DNA of 64,000 nt from assembly GCA_965249815.1 (NCBI GenBank), contig CBDFMV010000003.1, positions 1,364,001-1,428,000 on the forward strand, in the 5' to 3' direction. Positions 8,310 to 15,661 of the stretch are shown piece by piece (within the stretch, counting starts at the first letter, position 1; each line of letters opens with the position of its first letter). The translations under genes were made by a program, and so were the position numbers. The notes below the pieces were generated by a model. It was given only the letters and a program-made list of their open reading frames with translations, had not been told where the DNA came from and did not search any database. Source of the stretch: JAJAZB01 sp965249815 (GTDB taxonomy: Bacteria > Bacteroidota > Bacteroidia > Cytophagales > Spirosomataceae).

Positions 8310-9266
8310 ATGAAAGTCTCTCTTAGTAACTTACCTGAATATTTATTACGAGACTATGATGTCTTCATTGCATCTGCTAGCTATGAAGATAGATGTCTCT
8401 CTGTGCCTAATGCAATACTGTCATCAATCACGATAGCGAAAAAATTGGTTTCAGTTAGTAAACCTCATGAAATTTTATTCATGTCTAAAGTTGATTATTT
8501 TGAAAGCAAGGGTTTTAATAAAATTTACGTTGATAATATGGATCAATTTTTAACTATGAGTAATTTATTATATGAGATTAAAACTGTACTTTCCGAAGAA
8601 CCCGCTGCTAGTTTTTTGATTGATATATCCACATTTACTCGACAAACTTTATTAATCTTGTTCAGATTACTTCGAAACTATATTAGTATCAATAATGTAG
8701 TAGATTTTGTTTATACTTGTGCTAAGGAGTATGCGGTTGGCTTGCCAGAATCTGAGAAATGGCTATCAAAAGGAATTGTTGAAGTAAATTCTGTTTTGGG
8801 GTATCTCGGTGTAATTCGTCCTTCCCGCCCTTATCATTTAATTGTACTTATGGGTTACGAGTTAGAAAGAGCTATTTCTTTAATTAATGAATATGAACCT
8901 TCTAAAATTACAGTTGGTTTCGGCCGAGAGAACAGTTCTATTTCAACTCGTCACCACAAGTTAAATAAACAAAAAATTGATCTATTAGTCTCTGAATATC
9001 CATACATTAATACTTTTGAATTTTCTTGCATAGATATCGAAACTTCGAAAAATGATATACTTTGTCAGGTGAGTTCTGAGTATAAATTTAACACTATTAT
9101 TTCTCCAATGAATAATAAAATATCAACACTCGCCTGTGGATTGGTTGCATTTGAAAATGAAACAATACAATTAGCTATTGCTATTCCTGCTTTATATAAT
9201 TTCGAGAATTACTCAACTCCTAGTAATGAATGTTATTGTTTTAAAATCTCATCTTTAATGAAATAA
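8310..9266 (+). CDS. Uncharacterised protein of the island operon, possible Rossmann-like fold
   Basis: 318 residues; I do not recognise the family. Its ATG directly follows the ATPase stop (no spacing), so the two are probably translationally coupled. Visible features: an N-terminal strand and motif FIASASYEDRC (residues 19-29), a strand-ending DISTFTRQT near residue 107, a second strand-helix unit LIVLMGYELERA near 180, then TVGFGRE near 210 and TIISPMNNK near 265. Alternating hydrophobic strands and helices suggest two Rossmann-type halves. There is no signal peptide, membrane segment or known catalytic motif. It could be an effector, a nucleotide sensor or a regulator of the ATPase/HD pair. 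Confidence 0.6.
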   Translation: MKVSLSNLPEYLLRDYDVFIASASYEDRCLSVPNAILSSITIAKKLVSVSKPHEILFMSKVDYFESKGFNKIYVDNMDQFLTMSNLLYEIKTVLSEEPAASFLIDISTFTRQTLLILFRLLRNYISINNVVDFVYTCAKEYAVGLPESEKWLSKGIVEVNSVLGYLGVIRPSRPYHLIVLMGYELERAISLINEYEPSKITVGFGRENSSISTRHHKLNKQKIDLLVSEYPYINTFEFSCIDIETSKNDILCQVSSEYKFNTIISPMNNKISTLACGLVAFENETIQLAIAIPALYNFENYSTPSNECYCFKISSLMK

Positions 9267-9320
9267 TTTGAAATATTTATTTACTATCACCCCAACTGTC
9301 ACAAGTCTGACTGCTTAATT

Positions 9321-9424
9321 GGCGCGAGTTTGCAACTCGTGCCGGGTCAGGCGGGTATTAACTTCCACTTCCAAGTCGCTTAAGGTCATTCCATTCGTCC
9401 GGGCACGAGTTGCAAACTCGCGCC
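9321..9424. repeat. Perfect 23-bp inverted repeat
   Basis: The arms at 9321-9343 and 9402-9424 are exact reverse complements. Each arm is itself nearly palindromic around GAGTTTGCAACTC. The 58-base interior codes for nothing obvious. It begins about 55 bases after the last island gene, so it marks the right edge of the AT-rich island, where base composition returns to host values. It could be a non-autonomous element or a pair of repeat palindromes; transcription through it would form a strong hairpin. Confidence 0.75.
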
Positions 9425-9524
9425 ATTTTTTTGGTGTTTAGGCAGTTGGCAACCGTGTGGCGTCCGCTACACGTTCAGCTATGTAATCCGTATCCCCAAC
9501 TGGCGCAAGTCTAAAGTAAGCGAT

Positions 9525-9674
9525 TCGTTCAAGTCTGACCCATCATGGAATGATTGGACGTAGTATTTAGGCAGTTTGAAACTGCACTTTCAGCCACAAA
9601 ACCGTATAAATTTCAGTTAAAAAACCGAATAAACTATGCGTCCAATCATTCGATGATGGGTCAGACTTGAACGA
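9525..9674. mobile_element. 150-bp MITE-like element with 36-bp terminal inverted repeats
   Basis: The ends TCGTTCAAGTCTGACCCATC and its reverse complement frame a non-coding interior. The repeats run 9525-9560 and 9639-9674 and match at 35 of 36 positions (GG versus CG at the one difference). The interior is AT-rich with a small GCAGTTT-G-AAACTGC palindrome. Size, terminal repeats and lack of coding capacity fit a miniature inverted-repeat transposable element. I see no clear target-site duplication. No transposase with matching ends is in the window. Confidence 0.7.
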
Positions 9675-9741
9675 GTTGAGAAACGGATGCAAGCAACACC
9701 GATTTACGCTGATTTTTAAATCCGTGCTGCCTGCGTCGGTT

Positions 9742-10875
9742 TCATCCGTGTTCCAATAAATGCTTTACAATATTCTCCGAATCCAGCCTGATTCCCCGCA
9801 GGATGCCCGCCGTAGGCAATTCAAAACCGAGAAAAAACAGGCCCCGGTAGCGCGGGTCGTCCACCCACAGGCCGCGCGGGTGGCCGCGTTCGTTGAGCAG
9901 GGGCGCGGCATTTTCCACAAAGTCTTCGATTTTTGACCGAAAACCTGTGGCGGCCACGACGGCGTCGAAAGGCAATTCGCGGCCGTCGGTGAAGGATACC
10001 GTTGTTGAGAGGAACTGCGCGATGCCGGGCAGGATTTTCACGATGCCCTGCTTGATCAAGTCCACCGTGCCCACGTCGATGACCGGCACGCGGCCCGTGG
10101 TGCGGAGTTGGGCGCTGGCCGCCAGCGGCGGCGTGGGCAGGCCGTACACCGCGAGGTCGCCGATGGCCTGGCGTTGCGCCCAGCGGGCGAGGCGATCGGT
10201 AAGCCAGTTGGGAAAATGGCTCAGCAAAATGGCCGTGGGCTGGGTGGCGCGGCCCCGGAACTCTTTCGCCACGATGTTGACGGGCTGCCGGACGCTGATC
10301 CACGGCTCGGCCCCGTGCTCGTGCAGGTCGATGGCCAGTTCGGCCCCGGTGTTGCCCATGCCGATGACGAGCACCTTTTTTCCGCGAAACGGTTCGCCAT
10401 TCCGGTAGTCGATGCTGTGAACGATGGGGCCGTGGAAACGCTCCTCGCCGGGCCAGTGCGGTCGGTGCGGCACCCGGTTGTAGCCCGTGCAGACGACGAC
10501 GTTTTGGGAGCGAAACACCGCGCCGGTGGTTGTTTCGGTTCGCCAGTGATCGCCTTCTTTTTTCACAGAAATCACTTCCTGCCCGAATGTCGGCGTGATG
10601 CCGAGTTGGTGAGCGTAGGTTTCCCAGTACGCAATGGCCTGTTTTCGGGAGAGGTACCTCGGGTACGAATCGGGAATGGGCAGGTGCGGCAAACCCGAAT
10701 GCTCGCGCACGGTGTGCAGGTGCAGGCGGTCGTAGTGGGTGTGCCAGGCAGGCGTAAGCCGGTCGCTTTTTTCCAGCAAAACGAACGCCTGACCCCGTTT
10801 GCGCAGCCGCCCCGCCACGGCCAGCCCCGCCGGTCCGGCACCGATGATGACGGTATTCGTTTCGGAAATTTCCAT
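9742..10875 (-). CDS. Flavin-containing monooxygenase / NAD(P)-binding protein
   Basis: 377 residues, starting MEISETNTVIIGAGPAGLAV, the FAD-binding GxGxxG. A second dinucleotide motif, VLVIGMGNTGAELA, lies near the middle and binds NADPH, and the late motif VVAATGFRS is the ATG signature of the class. Order and length match small class B flavoprotein monooxygenases of the YUCCA/FMO type. They use NADPH and oxygen to oxidise a soft nucleophile or a carbonyl; the substrate is not evident. I chose 10875 because the FAD fold starts there; an upstream in-frame ATG at 10962 would overlap the divergent gene. It is divergent from the aldo/keto reductase. Confidence 0.88.
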   Translation of the reverse strand: MEISETNTVIIGAGPAGLAVAGRLRKRGQAFVLLEKSDRLTPAWHTHYDRLHLHTVREHSGLPHLPIPDSYPRYLSRKQAIAYWETYAHQLGITPTFGQEVISVKKEGDHWRTETTTGAVFRSQNVVVCTGYNRVPHRPHWPGEERFHGPIVHSIDYRNGEPFRGKKVLVIGMGNTGAELAIDLHEHGAEPWISVRQPVNIVAKEFRGRATQPTAILLSHFPNWLTDRLARWAQRQAIGDLAVYGLPTPPLAASAQLRTTGRVPVIDVGTVDLIKQGIVKILPGIAQFLSTTVSFTDGRELPFDAVVAATGFRSKIEDFVENAAPLLNERGHPRGLWVDDPRYRGLFFLGFELPTAGILRGIRLDSENIVKHLLEHG

Positions 10876-10956
10876 ACCGGCGAAAATAGCCAAAGTTTGT
10901 AGTCTGTGGTTCGTTGTTTGCAGGGACGACCAACCGGAAACTAAAATCCCTCGTTT

Positions 10957-11940
10957 ATGCAAACACGAACCTTAGGCACCACCGGCGAGCAGGTTTCGGC
11001 CCTCGGGCTGGGCTGCATGGGCATGAGTCCGGTGTACGGCACGCCCGACGAAGCCGAAAGCCTCCGCACGATCCACCGGTTTCTCGACCTGGGCGGCACC
11101 CTGCTCGACACCGCCGACGTGTACGGCGCGGGCCACAACGAAAGCCTCGTCGGGCGGGCCATCGCCGGGCGGCGCGAGGCGGTGTTTCTCTGCACCAAGT
11201 TCGCCCTAGGCGGCTTGTCCAATTCCCCCGGTGGAATTTCCGTCAACGGGCGGCCCGAGTACGTGCGGCAGGCCATCGACGCCAGCCTGAAGCGGCTCAA
11301 CGTCGAATACGTCGATTTGTACTACCAGCACCGCGTGGACCCAGCCACGCCCATCGAAGAAACCGTCGGGGCCATGGCCGATTTGGTGAAAGCAGGCAAG
11401 GTGCGCTACCTGGGCCTGTCGGAGGCGGCCGCCGATACAGTTCGCCGGGCGGTAAAAATCCATCCCATCGCCGCGCTGCAATCGGAGTATTCGCTCTGGA
11501 GCCTGGAACTGGAAGACGAAATCCTAAGTGTTTGCCGCGAACTGGGCGTGGGCATTGTGCCGTACAGCCCGCTGGGGCGCGGTTTTCTGACGGGGCAGAT
11601 CAAAAGCCCCGATGATTTCGAGCCGGACGACTGGCGGCGCACGAACCCGCGTTTTCAGGGCGAAAATTTCCAAAAAAACCTTGAACTCGTCCGGCAGGTT
11701 GAAGCACTGGCCGCCGAAAAAGGCTGCACGGCGGGCCAGTTGGCCCTCGCCTGGCTGCTGGCTCAGGGCAACGACCTCGTGCCGATTCCGGGCACCAGGC
11801 GCGTGAAAAATCTCGAAGAAAACCTCGGTGCCCTCGCCGTGCGCCTCACGCCCGACGAGGCCCGCCACCTGCGCGAATTGCTGCCCGCTGCCGTCGGCGA
11901 CCGCTACAACGAGCGGGGCATGCGCGGGGTGAACCGGTGA
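10957..11940 (+). CDS. Aldo/keto reductase
   Basis: 327 residues. The N-terminus MQTRTLGTTGEQVSALGLGC is typical of the superfamily, followed by LLDTADVYGAGHNE with the catalytic Asp and Tyr, LCTKFALGG with the Lys, and YYQHRVDP with the His: the full D-Y-K-H tetrad. The C-terminal VPIPGTRRVKNLEEN segment binds the NADPH phosphate. It reduces aldehydes or ketones in the cytosol; specificity is unknown. The divergent spacer to the monooxygenase is about 80 bases and probably holds both promoters. Confidence 0.93.
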   Translation: MQTRTLGTTGEQVSALGLGCMGMSPVYGTPDEAESLRTIHRFLDLGGTLLDTADVYGAGHNESLVGRAIAGRREAVFLCTKFALGGLSNSPGGISVNGRPEYVRQAIDASLKRLNVEYVDLYYQHRVDPATPIEETVGAMADLVKAGKVRYLGLSEAAADTVRRAVKIHPIAALQSEYSLWSLELEDEILSVCRELGVGIVPYSPLGRGFLTGQIKSPDDFEPDDWRRTNPRFQGENFQKNLELVRQVEALAAEKGCTAGQLALAWLLAQGNDLVPIPGTRRVKNLEENLGALAVRLTPDEARHLRELLPAAVGDRYNERGMRGVNR

Positions 11941-11947
11941 ACGTGAG

Positions 11948-12009
11948 TGGAGAGTGTAAAGTAAATGCAGCAGGACCGTTCCACTTTACAATTTCTACTT
12001 TACACTCCC
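11948..12009. repeat. Imperfect inverted repeat between aldo/keto reductase and sensor kinase
   Basis: The words GAGAGTGTAAAGT on the left and ACTTTACACTCCC on the right pair around a short interior that repeats TTTACA-type words. It is one of several spacer palindromes in this window with their own short-word vocabulary. It could fold as a terminator-like hairpin but has no T-run. Confidence 0.5.
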
Positions 12010-12073
12010 TTTCACCCATGTCGCCGTCTTCTTCGGCTGGGTCGCCGCAAATGCGCCGGGGGTCGCTTGGGTT

Positions 12074-12103
12074 TTTGCCGGAAAAATCGTTTGTTTATTC
12101 TTG
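12074..12103 (+). promoter_or_regulatory. Possible Bacteroidetes-type promoter for the LytS kinase
   Basis: TTTG at 12074-12077, 18 bases, then TATTCTTG at 12096-12103. This is close to the Bacteroidetes consensus TTTG/TAnnTTTG, with one mismatch in the -7 box and slightly short spacing. It lies 24 bases before a possible GTG start (12127) and 60 before the ATG (12163). Confidence 0.35.
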
Positions 12104-12162
12104 CATTCTGCCATCCCGCGCTGCCCGTGCTGCTGCCCCGCAAACTCATCGCTTCCAAACCC

Positions 12163-13233
12163 ATGCAGGTGGTCTTTCACCTGCTGTTTTGGGGGTTCTT
12201 TTTGTCGCTGCCGTTTCTGCTGCGCTTGTCGGGTACGCCCAGCGGACCGCGTCCGGCGGGGCCGCCGCCCGACAACCTCATCGTGCTGGCCAATCTGCTC
12301 AACATTCCGCTTTTTTACCTGAACGCGTACGTGCTCATTCCCAGGGTGTTGAAGCGCAAGGGCGTGGGCTGGTACGTCGTAGGCGTGGCGGTTTCCTTCA
12401 CCGTATTTTTAGTGTTGGGGGCGTATTTCAGAGCCTGGATGTTTTACCAGAGCCACGAGATCATCGTCGGCGTCTGGACGGTATTCCCCATTATTTTTCT
12501 CTTCGCCGTCAGCACGAGTTTCCGGATTCTGAGCGATTACCTCGACGACGAGCGCACGTACAAGGAACTGGCCAATTCGCGGCTGCAAGCCGAATTGTCG
12601 TTTCTGCGGTCGCAAATCAGTCCGCATTTTATGTTCAACGTGCTCAACAGCCTGGTGTCGCTGGCGCGGAAAAAGTCGGATCTGGTCGAGCCGGTCATCA
12701 TCAGCCTGGCCGATTTGCTGCGCTACATGCTCTACGAATCGGACGTGGCCAAAGTGACCCTCGATAAGGAAGTGAAGTACCTGCGGAGCTACATCGAGTT
12801 GCAGCAACTGCGCTTCGGCAACGACGTAACCCTGCGGCTCGACCTGCCCGAAGGCCTGCCCAGCCGGGCCATCGAACCCATGCTGCTGATTCCGTTCGTC
12901 GAAAACGCCTTCAAGCACGGCGTGGGCCTCATCACCGACCCGTACATCGCCGTGCAACTGGCAACCCACCCCGACGCCCTGGTTTTCAGCGTGGAAAACA
13001 AGGTAGCTCCGGGTTTCGACGGACCAAAAGACCGGGCTTCGGGCATCGGGCTGGCCAACGTGCGCCGCCGGTTGAGCCTGCTTTACCCCGACAGCCACGC
13101 CCTCCACATTCACCAGACCGACGCGGTGTTCCGGGTGGATCTGACCTTGTCTTTTAAATCAATCCCCGGTTCCCCGGCGTCAGTTTCCCTTGGAAAAGCC
13201 CCTCGCCAGGCTGCGCTTGCGCCCACAAACTGA
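12163..13233 (+). CDS. LytS-type sensor histidine kinase
   Basis: 356 residues from ATG 12163. An in-frame GTG at 12127 (VLLPRKLIASKP) is a fair alternative, because many homologues start with such a basic leader. Four membrane segments occupy about the first 130 residues. A short linker (YKELANSRLQAELSFLRSQI) leads to the His_kinase motif SPHFMFNVLNSL, whose His is the phosphorylation site. An ATPase domain follows with PFVENAFKHG and GIGLANVRRRL. The protein senses an unknown envelope signal and phosphorylates the response regulator encoded 26 bases downstream. The reading before 12127 lacks similarity and was excluded. Confidence 0.9.
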   Translation: MQVVFHLLFWGFFLSLPFLLRLSGTPSGPRPAGPPPDNLIVLANLLNIPLFYLNAYVLIPRVLKRKGVGWYVVGVAVSFTVFLVLGAYFRAWMFYQSHEIIVGVWTVFPIIFLFAVSTSFRILSDYLDDERTYKELANSRLQAELSFLRSQISPHFMFNVLNSLVSLARKKSDLVEPVIISLADLLRYMLYESDVAKVTLDKEVKYLRSYIELQQLRFGNDVTLRLDLPEGLPSRAIEPMLLIPFVENAFKHGVGLITDPYIAVQLATHPDALVFSVENKVAPGFDGPKDRASGIGLANVRRRLSLLYPDSHALHIHQTDAVFRVDLTLSFKSIPGSPASVSLGKAPRQAALAPTN

Positions 13234-13259
13234 AAACCGGGAACTGCAAACTGTCTTCT

Positions 13260-14000
13260 GTGAACTGCTTAGCCGTTGACGACGAATCGCTGGCCCTCGA
13301 CCTGCTTGAGGACAACATCCGCAAGGTTCCGTTTCTGAACCTCGTGGCGCGGTGCCGCAACGCCTTCGAGGCAATGGAACACCTGCGGCGCGAACCCATC
13401 CACCTGATTTTTCTTGACATCCAGATGCCCGGCCTGACGGGCGTGCAGTTTCTGCAAAGCCTCGGGCCAAACCCGCCGATGGTTATTTTCGTGACGGCCT
13501 ACGAGCAGTATGCCCTCGAAGGCTTCAACCTCGACGTGGTGGATTATTTGCTCAAACCCGTGTCGTTCGAGCGGTTTCTGAAAGCCGTGACCAAAGCCCA
13601 CGAACTGCACCACCTCCGGCTGGAAGCCCGGCACGAGGCACCGAACCTCACCGCGCCGGAGTTGCCCGCCGTGGCGCCACCTGGCGATTTTCTGTTCGTC
13701 AACGCCGATTATTCGCTGGTGAAAATCCGTTTGAGCGACATCACGTACGTCGAGGGGCTGAAGGACTACGTGAAAATTTACCAGGAAGGTCAAACCCGTC
13801 CCGTGATTACGCGCCTGACGATGAAGGCCTTGGAGGAAAAACTGCCCACTGCACGCTTCCTGCGGGTGCACAAATCGTACATCGTTTCGCTCGATAAAAT
13901 CGAGTCCGTCCGCAACCTGCGCATCAAGATGGGCGCAGCGCAGATTCCCGTCAGCGAACATTACAGCGAGGCGTTTTTTAAAGCCCTCGGCACCGAATAG
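13260..14000 (+). CDS. LytTR-family response regulator
   Basis: 246 residues, starting at a GTG (NCLAVDDESLALDLLEDNI), which fits the receiver-domain start; no ATG is available in the right place. The phosphoacceptor is Asp53 in FLDIQMPGLTG, the conserved Thr and Lys lie in VTAYEQYA and YLLKPVS, and the C-terminal 100 residues (DITYVEGLKDYVKIY through FLRVHKSYIV) form a LytTR DNA-binding domain. It pairs with the upstream LytS kinase and likely regulates genes elsewhere or the neighbours. No LytTR direct-repeat target was identified. Confidence 0.93.
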   Translation: MNCLAVDDESLALDLLEDNIRKVPFLNLVARCRNAFEAMEHLRREPIHLIFLDIQMPGLTGVQFLQSLGPNPPMVIFVTAYEQYALEGFNLDVVDYLLKPVSFERFLKAVTKAHELHHLRLEARHEAPNLTAPELPAVAPPGDFLFVNADYSLVKIRLSDITYVEGLKDYVKIYQEGQTRPVITRLTMKALEEKLPTARFLRVHKSYIVSLDKIESVRNLRIKMGAAQIPVSEHYSEAFFKALGTE

Positions 14001-14221
14001 CCGGTACCGGCTATCGCATTTCTCGCGCTTCTTGTCGCCGAAAAGACCCTGACCGTAGCATTTGTTCGCCTGGGTTCGCGTCCGTACGCACTTTTACGCC
14101 GGAGGCAGCCCAGGGTTTGGCTTTGGAGTGGTGAAAAAGGCTGCTCACTTTCCCTTCGTTTCCTTTTAGTTTTTGGGGCGTTGGAAACCGTTGTTCTGTT
14201 GGAGCGACGGTTTTTCTTTTT

Positions 14222-14324
14222 CACCCCTGCGCTCACCCCCTGCCCCCTCAAGGGGGTTATGAGCCTGAAATTTTTCCTGGCAGTAAAAACCCCCTTGAGA
14301 GGGCAGGGGTGAGCGCAGGGGGTT
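14222..14324. repeat. Long inverted repeat of the CCCCCTTGAGGG type
   Basis: Roughly 37-base arms (14222-14258 and 14288-14324) are nearly perfect reverse complements around a 30-base loop. They contain ACCCCTGCGCTCACCCC and its complement and an inner CCCTCAAGGGGG. It lies just before the PPC-domain gene, in a 340-base spacer (14001-14341) with no other recognised feature. Related motifs recur at 14820-14990, so this is a dispersed family. Confidence 0.7.
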
Positions 14325-14341
14325 CTTCTTACCTTCACCCA

Positions 14342-14818
14342 ATGAAAAAAATCCTGCTGTTTTTCCTCCTTGCTACCAACGCCCTCGCCCAAATCCGCAT
14401 GGAAACTTCCCCGCTGACTGCCGTCGCCCTGCGCCTGGGGCCGGGCCAGGATGTCAGGACCGAACTCGACGCGTTTGTGCGGCGTAACAACCTCGCCGCC
14501 GTGTGCGTGCTTTCGTGCGTGGGTAGCCTGACCACCGTGCCGCTGCGCTACGCCAATCAGGAAGGGTACAGTACCCTGACCGGCCACTTTGAAATCGTTT
14601 CGCTGACGGGCATGCTCTCGGCCCAGAGCGGCTCGCACCTGCACCTGAGCGTAGCCGACAGTACGGGGCGCACGGTGGGCGGGCACCTGGGCACGGGTGC
14701 GCTGGTGTACACCACGGCGGAAATCGTGCTGGGGGTGATGCCCGCCTACCAGTTTGCCCGCGAACCCGACCCGAAGTCGGGCTACCGGGAGTTGGTGATT
14801 CGGAAGAAGTTGCGGTGA
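14342..14818 (+). CDS. Exported PPC-domain (DUF296) protein
   Basis: 158 residues. A short signal peptide (MKKILLFFLLATNALAQ) is followed by a PPC/DUF296 domain: ALRLGPGQDV, VLSCVGSLTTVPLRY, FEIVSLTGMLS, HLHLSVADSTG and GGHLGTGALVYTTAEIV. PPC domains of bacteria form trimers and are usually cytosolic; the plant versions carry AT-hooks and bind DNA. The conserved His residues of the HLHLS motif could hold a metal. The signal sequence implies a periplasmic role here, which is unusual for the DNA-binding annotation often attached to the family. The ATG at 14342 was chosen because the signal peptide begins there. Function is unknown. Confidence 0.8.
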   Translation: MKKILLFFLLATNALAQIRMETSPLTAVALRLGPGQDVRTELDAFVRRNNLAAVCVLSCVGSLTTVPLRYANQEGYSTLTGHFEIVSLTGMLSAQSGSHLHLSVADSTGRTVGGHLGTGALVYTTAEIVLGVMPAYQFAREPDPKSGYRELVIRKKLR

Positions 14819-14819
14819 A

Positions 14820-14990
14820 GATTCCCCCTTTGAAGGGGGGTGGGCTGGCGCGTGCGGTGGGAGGGGGATGTGCGCCCTGCCTGCGCCAAACATCCCCCTC
14901 CTGCCCACAATTCTGCCGCACCCCCCTTCAAAGGGGGAATTCTAAAACCCCATTCCATTGCGGCCCCTTCAAAGGGGGAATTAAAAATAA
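14820..14990. repeat. Cluster of CCCCCTTTGAAGGGG palindromic repeats
   Basis: Several copies of ATTCCCCCTTTGAAGGGG and its complement (CCCCTTCAAAGGGGGAATT) surround an inner AGGGGGATGT / ACATCCCCCT pair. It fills the space between the PPC gene and the convergent rpmE2 terminator. The repeats resemble REP-like elements; no coding content was recognised. Confidence 0.65.
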
Positions 14991-14993
14991 AAA

Positions 14994-15022
14994 CCCCGCA
15001 ACCGTTCTGAACGGTTGCGGGG
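14994..15022 (-). terminator. Intrinsic terminator of rpmE2
   Basis: A 13-bp GC-rich stem (CCCCGCAACCGTT / AACGGTTGCGGGG) with loop CTG is followed on the minus strand by TTTTTATTTTTAA. It lies 25 bases past the rpmE2 stop. Confidence 0.88.
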
Positions 15023-15046
15023 TCGAAAGCCTTCGGCGCGGGGCGA

Positions 15047-15292
15047 TTACTTCTTCTGCCCGTAGCGCTTGTTGAACTTATCCACGCGGCCGGCCGTGTC
15101 GAGCAGCATGTTTTTGCCGGTGTAGAACGGGTGCGACTGCGAGCTGACCTCCACCTTCACGAGGGGGTAGGTTTTGCCTTCAAAGTCAAGGGTTTCGCGG
15201 GTTTGCACCGTCGAGCGGGTCACGAACTTGTAGTCGGACGACAAGTCCCAGAACACCACCTCACGGTACTCGGGATGAATGCCACTTTTCAT
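15047..15292 (-). CDS. rpmE2: 50S ribosomal protein L31, type B
   Basis: 81 residues, MKSGIHPEYREVVFWDLSSD through SHPFYTGKNMLLDTAGRVDKFNKRYG. This is the L31 type B form, longer than type A at its N-terminus and lacking the CxxC zinc-binding cysteines of the zinc form. It is a structural protein of the large ribosomal subunit. The start at 15292 is the family start; the reading frame upstream contains no similarity. It has its own promoter (15337-15367) and a strong terminator. Confidence 0.96.
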   Translation of the reverse strand: MKSGIHPEYREVVFWDLSSDYKFVTRSTVQTRETLDFEGKTYPLVKVEVSSQSHPFYTGKNMLLDTAGRVDKFNKRYGQKK

Positions 15293-15336
15293 GGTTGTGT
15301 ATCGAATTGATGTTGAGTTACTTATCAAAGGGGTCG

Positions 15337-15367
15337 CAAAGATAGAGGCTTTTTTTCGTTCGCCAAA
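15337..15367 (-). promoter_or_regulatory. Bacteroidetes promoter of rpmE2
   Basis: On the minus strand: TTTG (15367-15364), 19 bases, then TATCTTTG (15344-15337). Both boxes match the Bacteroidetes primary sigma factor consensus and spacing exactly. The start codon is 45 bases downstream. Confidence 0.8.
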
Positions 15368-15661
15368 GCGAATGTCCGGCTTTCTGTGCCAATGAAAATT
15401 TGGCCGTTTTTGCCCCAACTTTTTTTCCACATAACTTTTTCAAAACCGGCGTCATTTTTGCGAACGTAACCACTTGGTGGCGAACGGAGTTAACATTCCG
15501 GTCATTTAGATTTTTTGGGGAATGCCCACCCGGGGCGCGGTAAACCCCGAACCATTGCCCCACCGGGCCAGTTGGCGGAGTGCCCGGCTTAACACTAACT
15601 TAACAAGCCAAAACCCACGATTGGAATACTTTTTACACTCCTCTCCCCAAACATACCCTTC

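Noticed and set aside
8310..9266. Phosphoribosyltransferase assignment for the 318-residue protein
   Set aside because: The segment DISTFTRQT lacks the paired acidic residues of the PRPP loop, and the rest shows no matching order of strands that I can verify.
4225..9525. Integrative element with integrase and att sites
   Set aside because: No integrase, relaxase or tRNA, and no matching direct repeats at both borders could be found.
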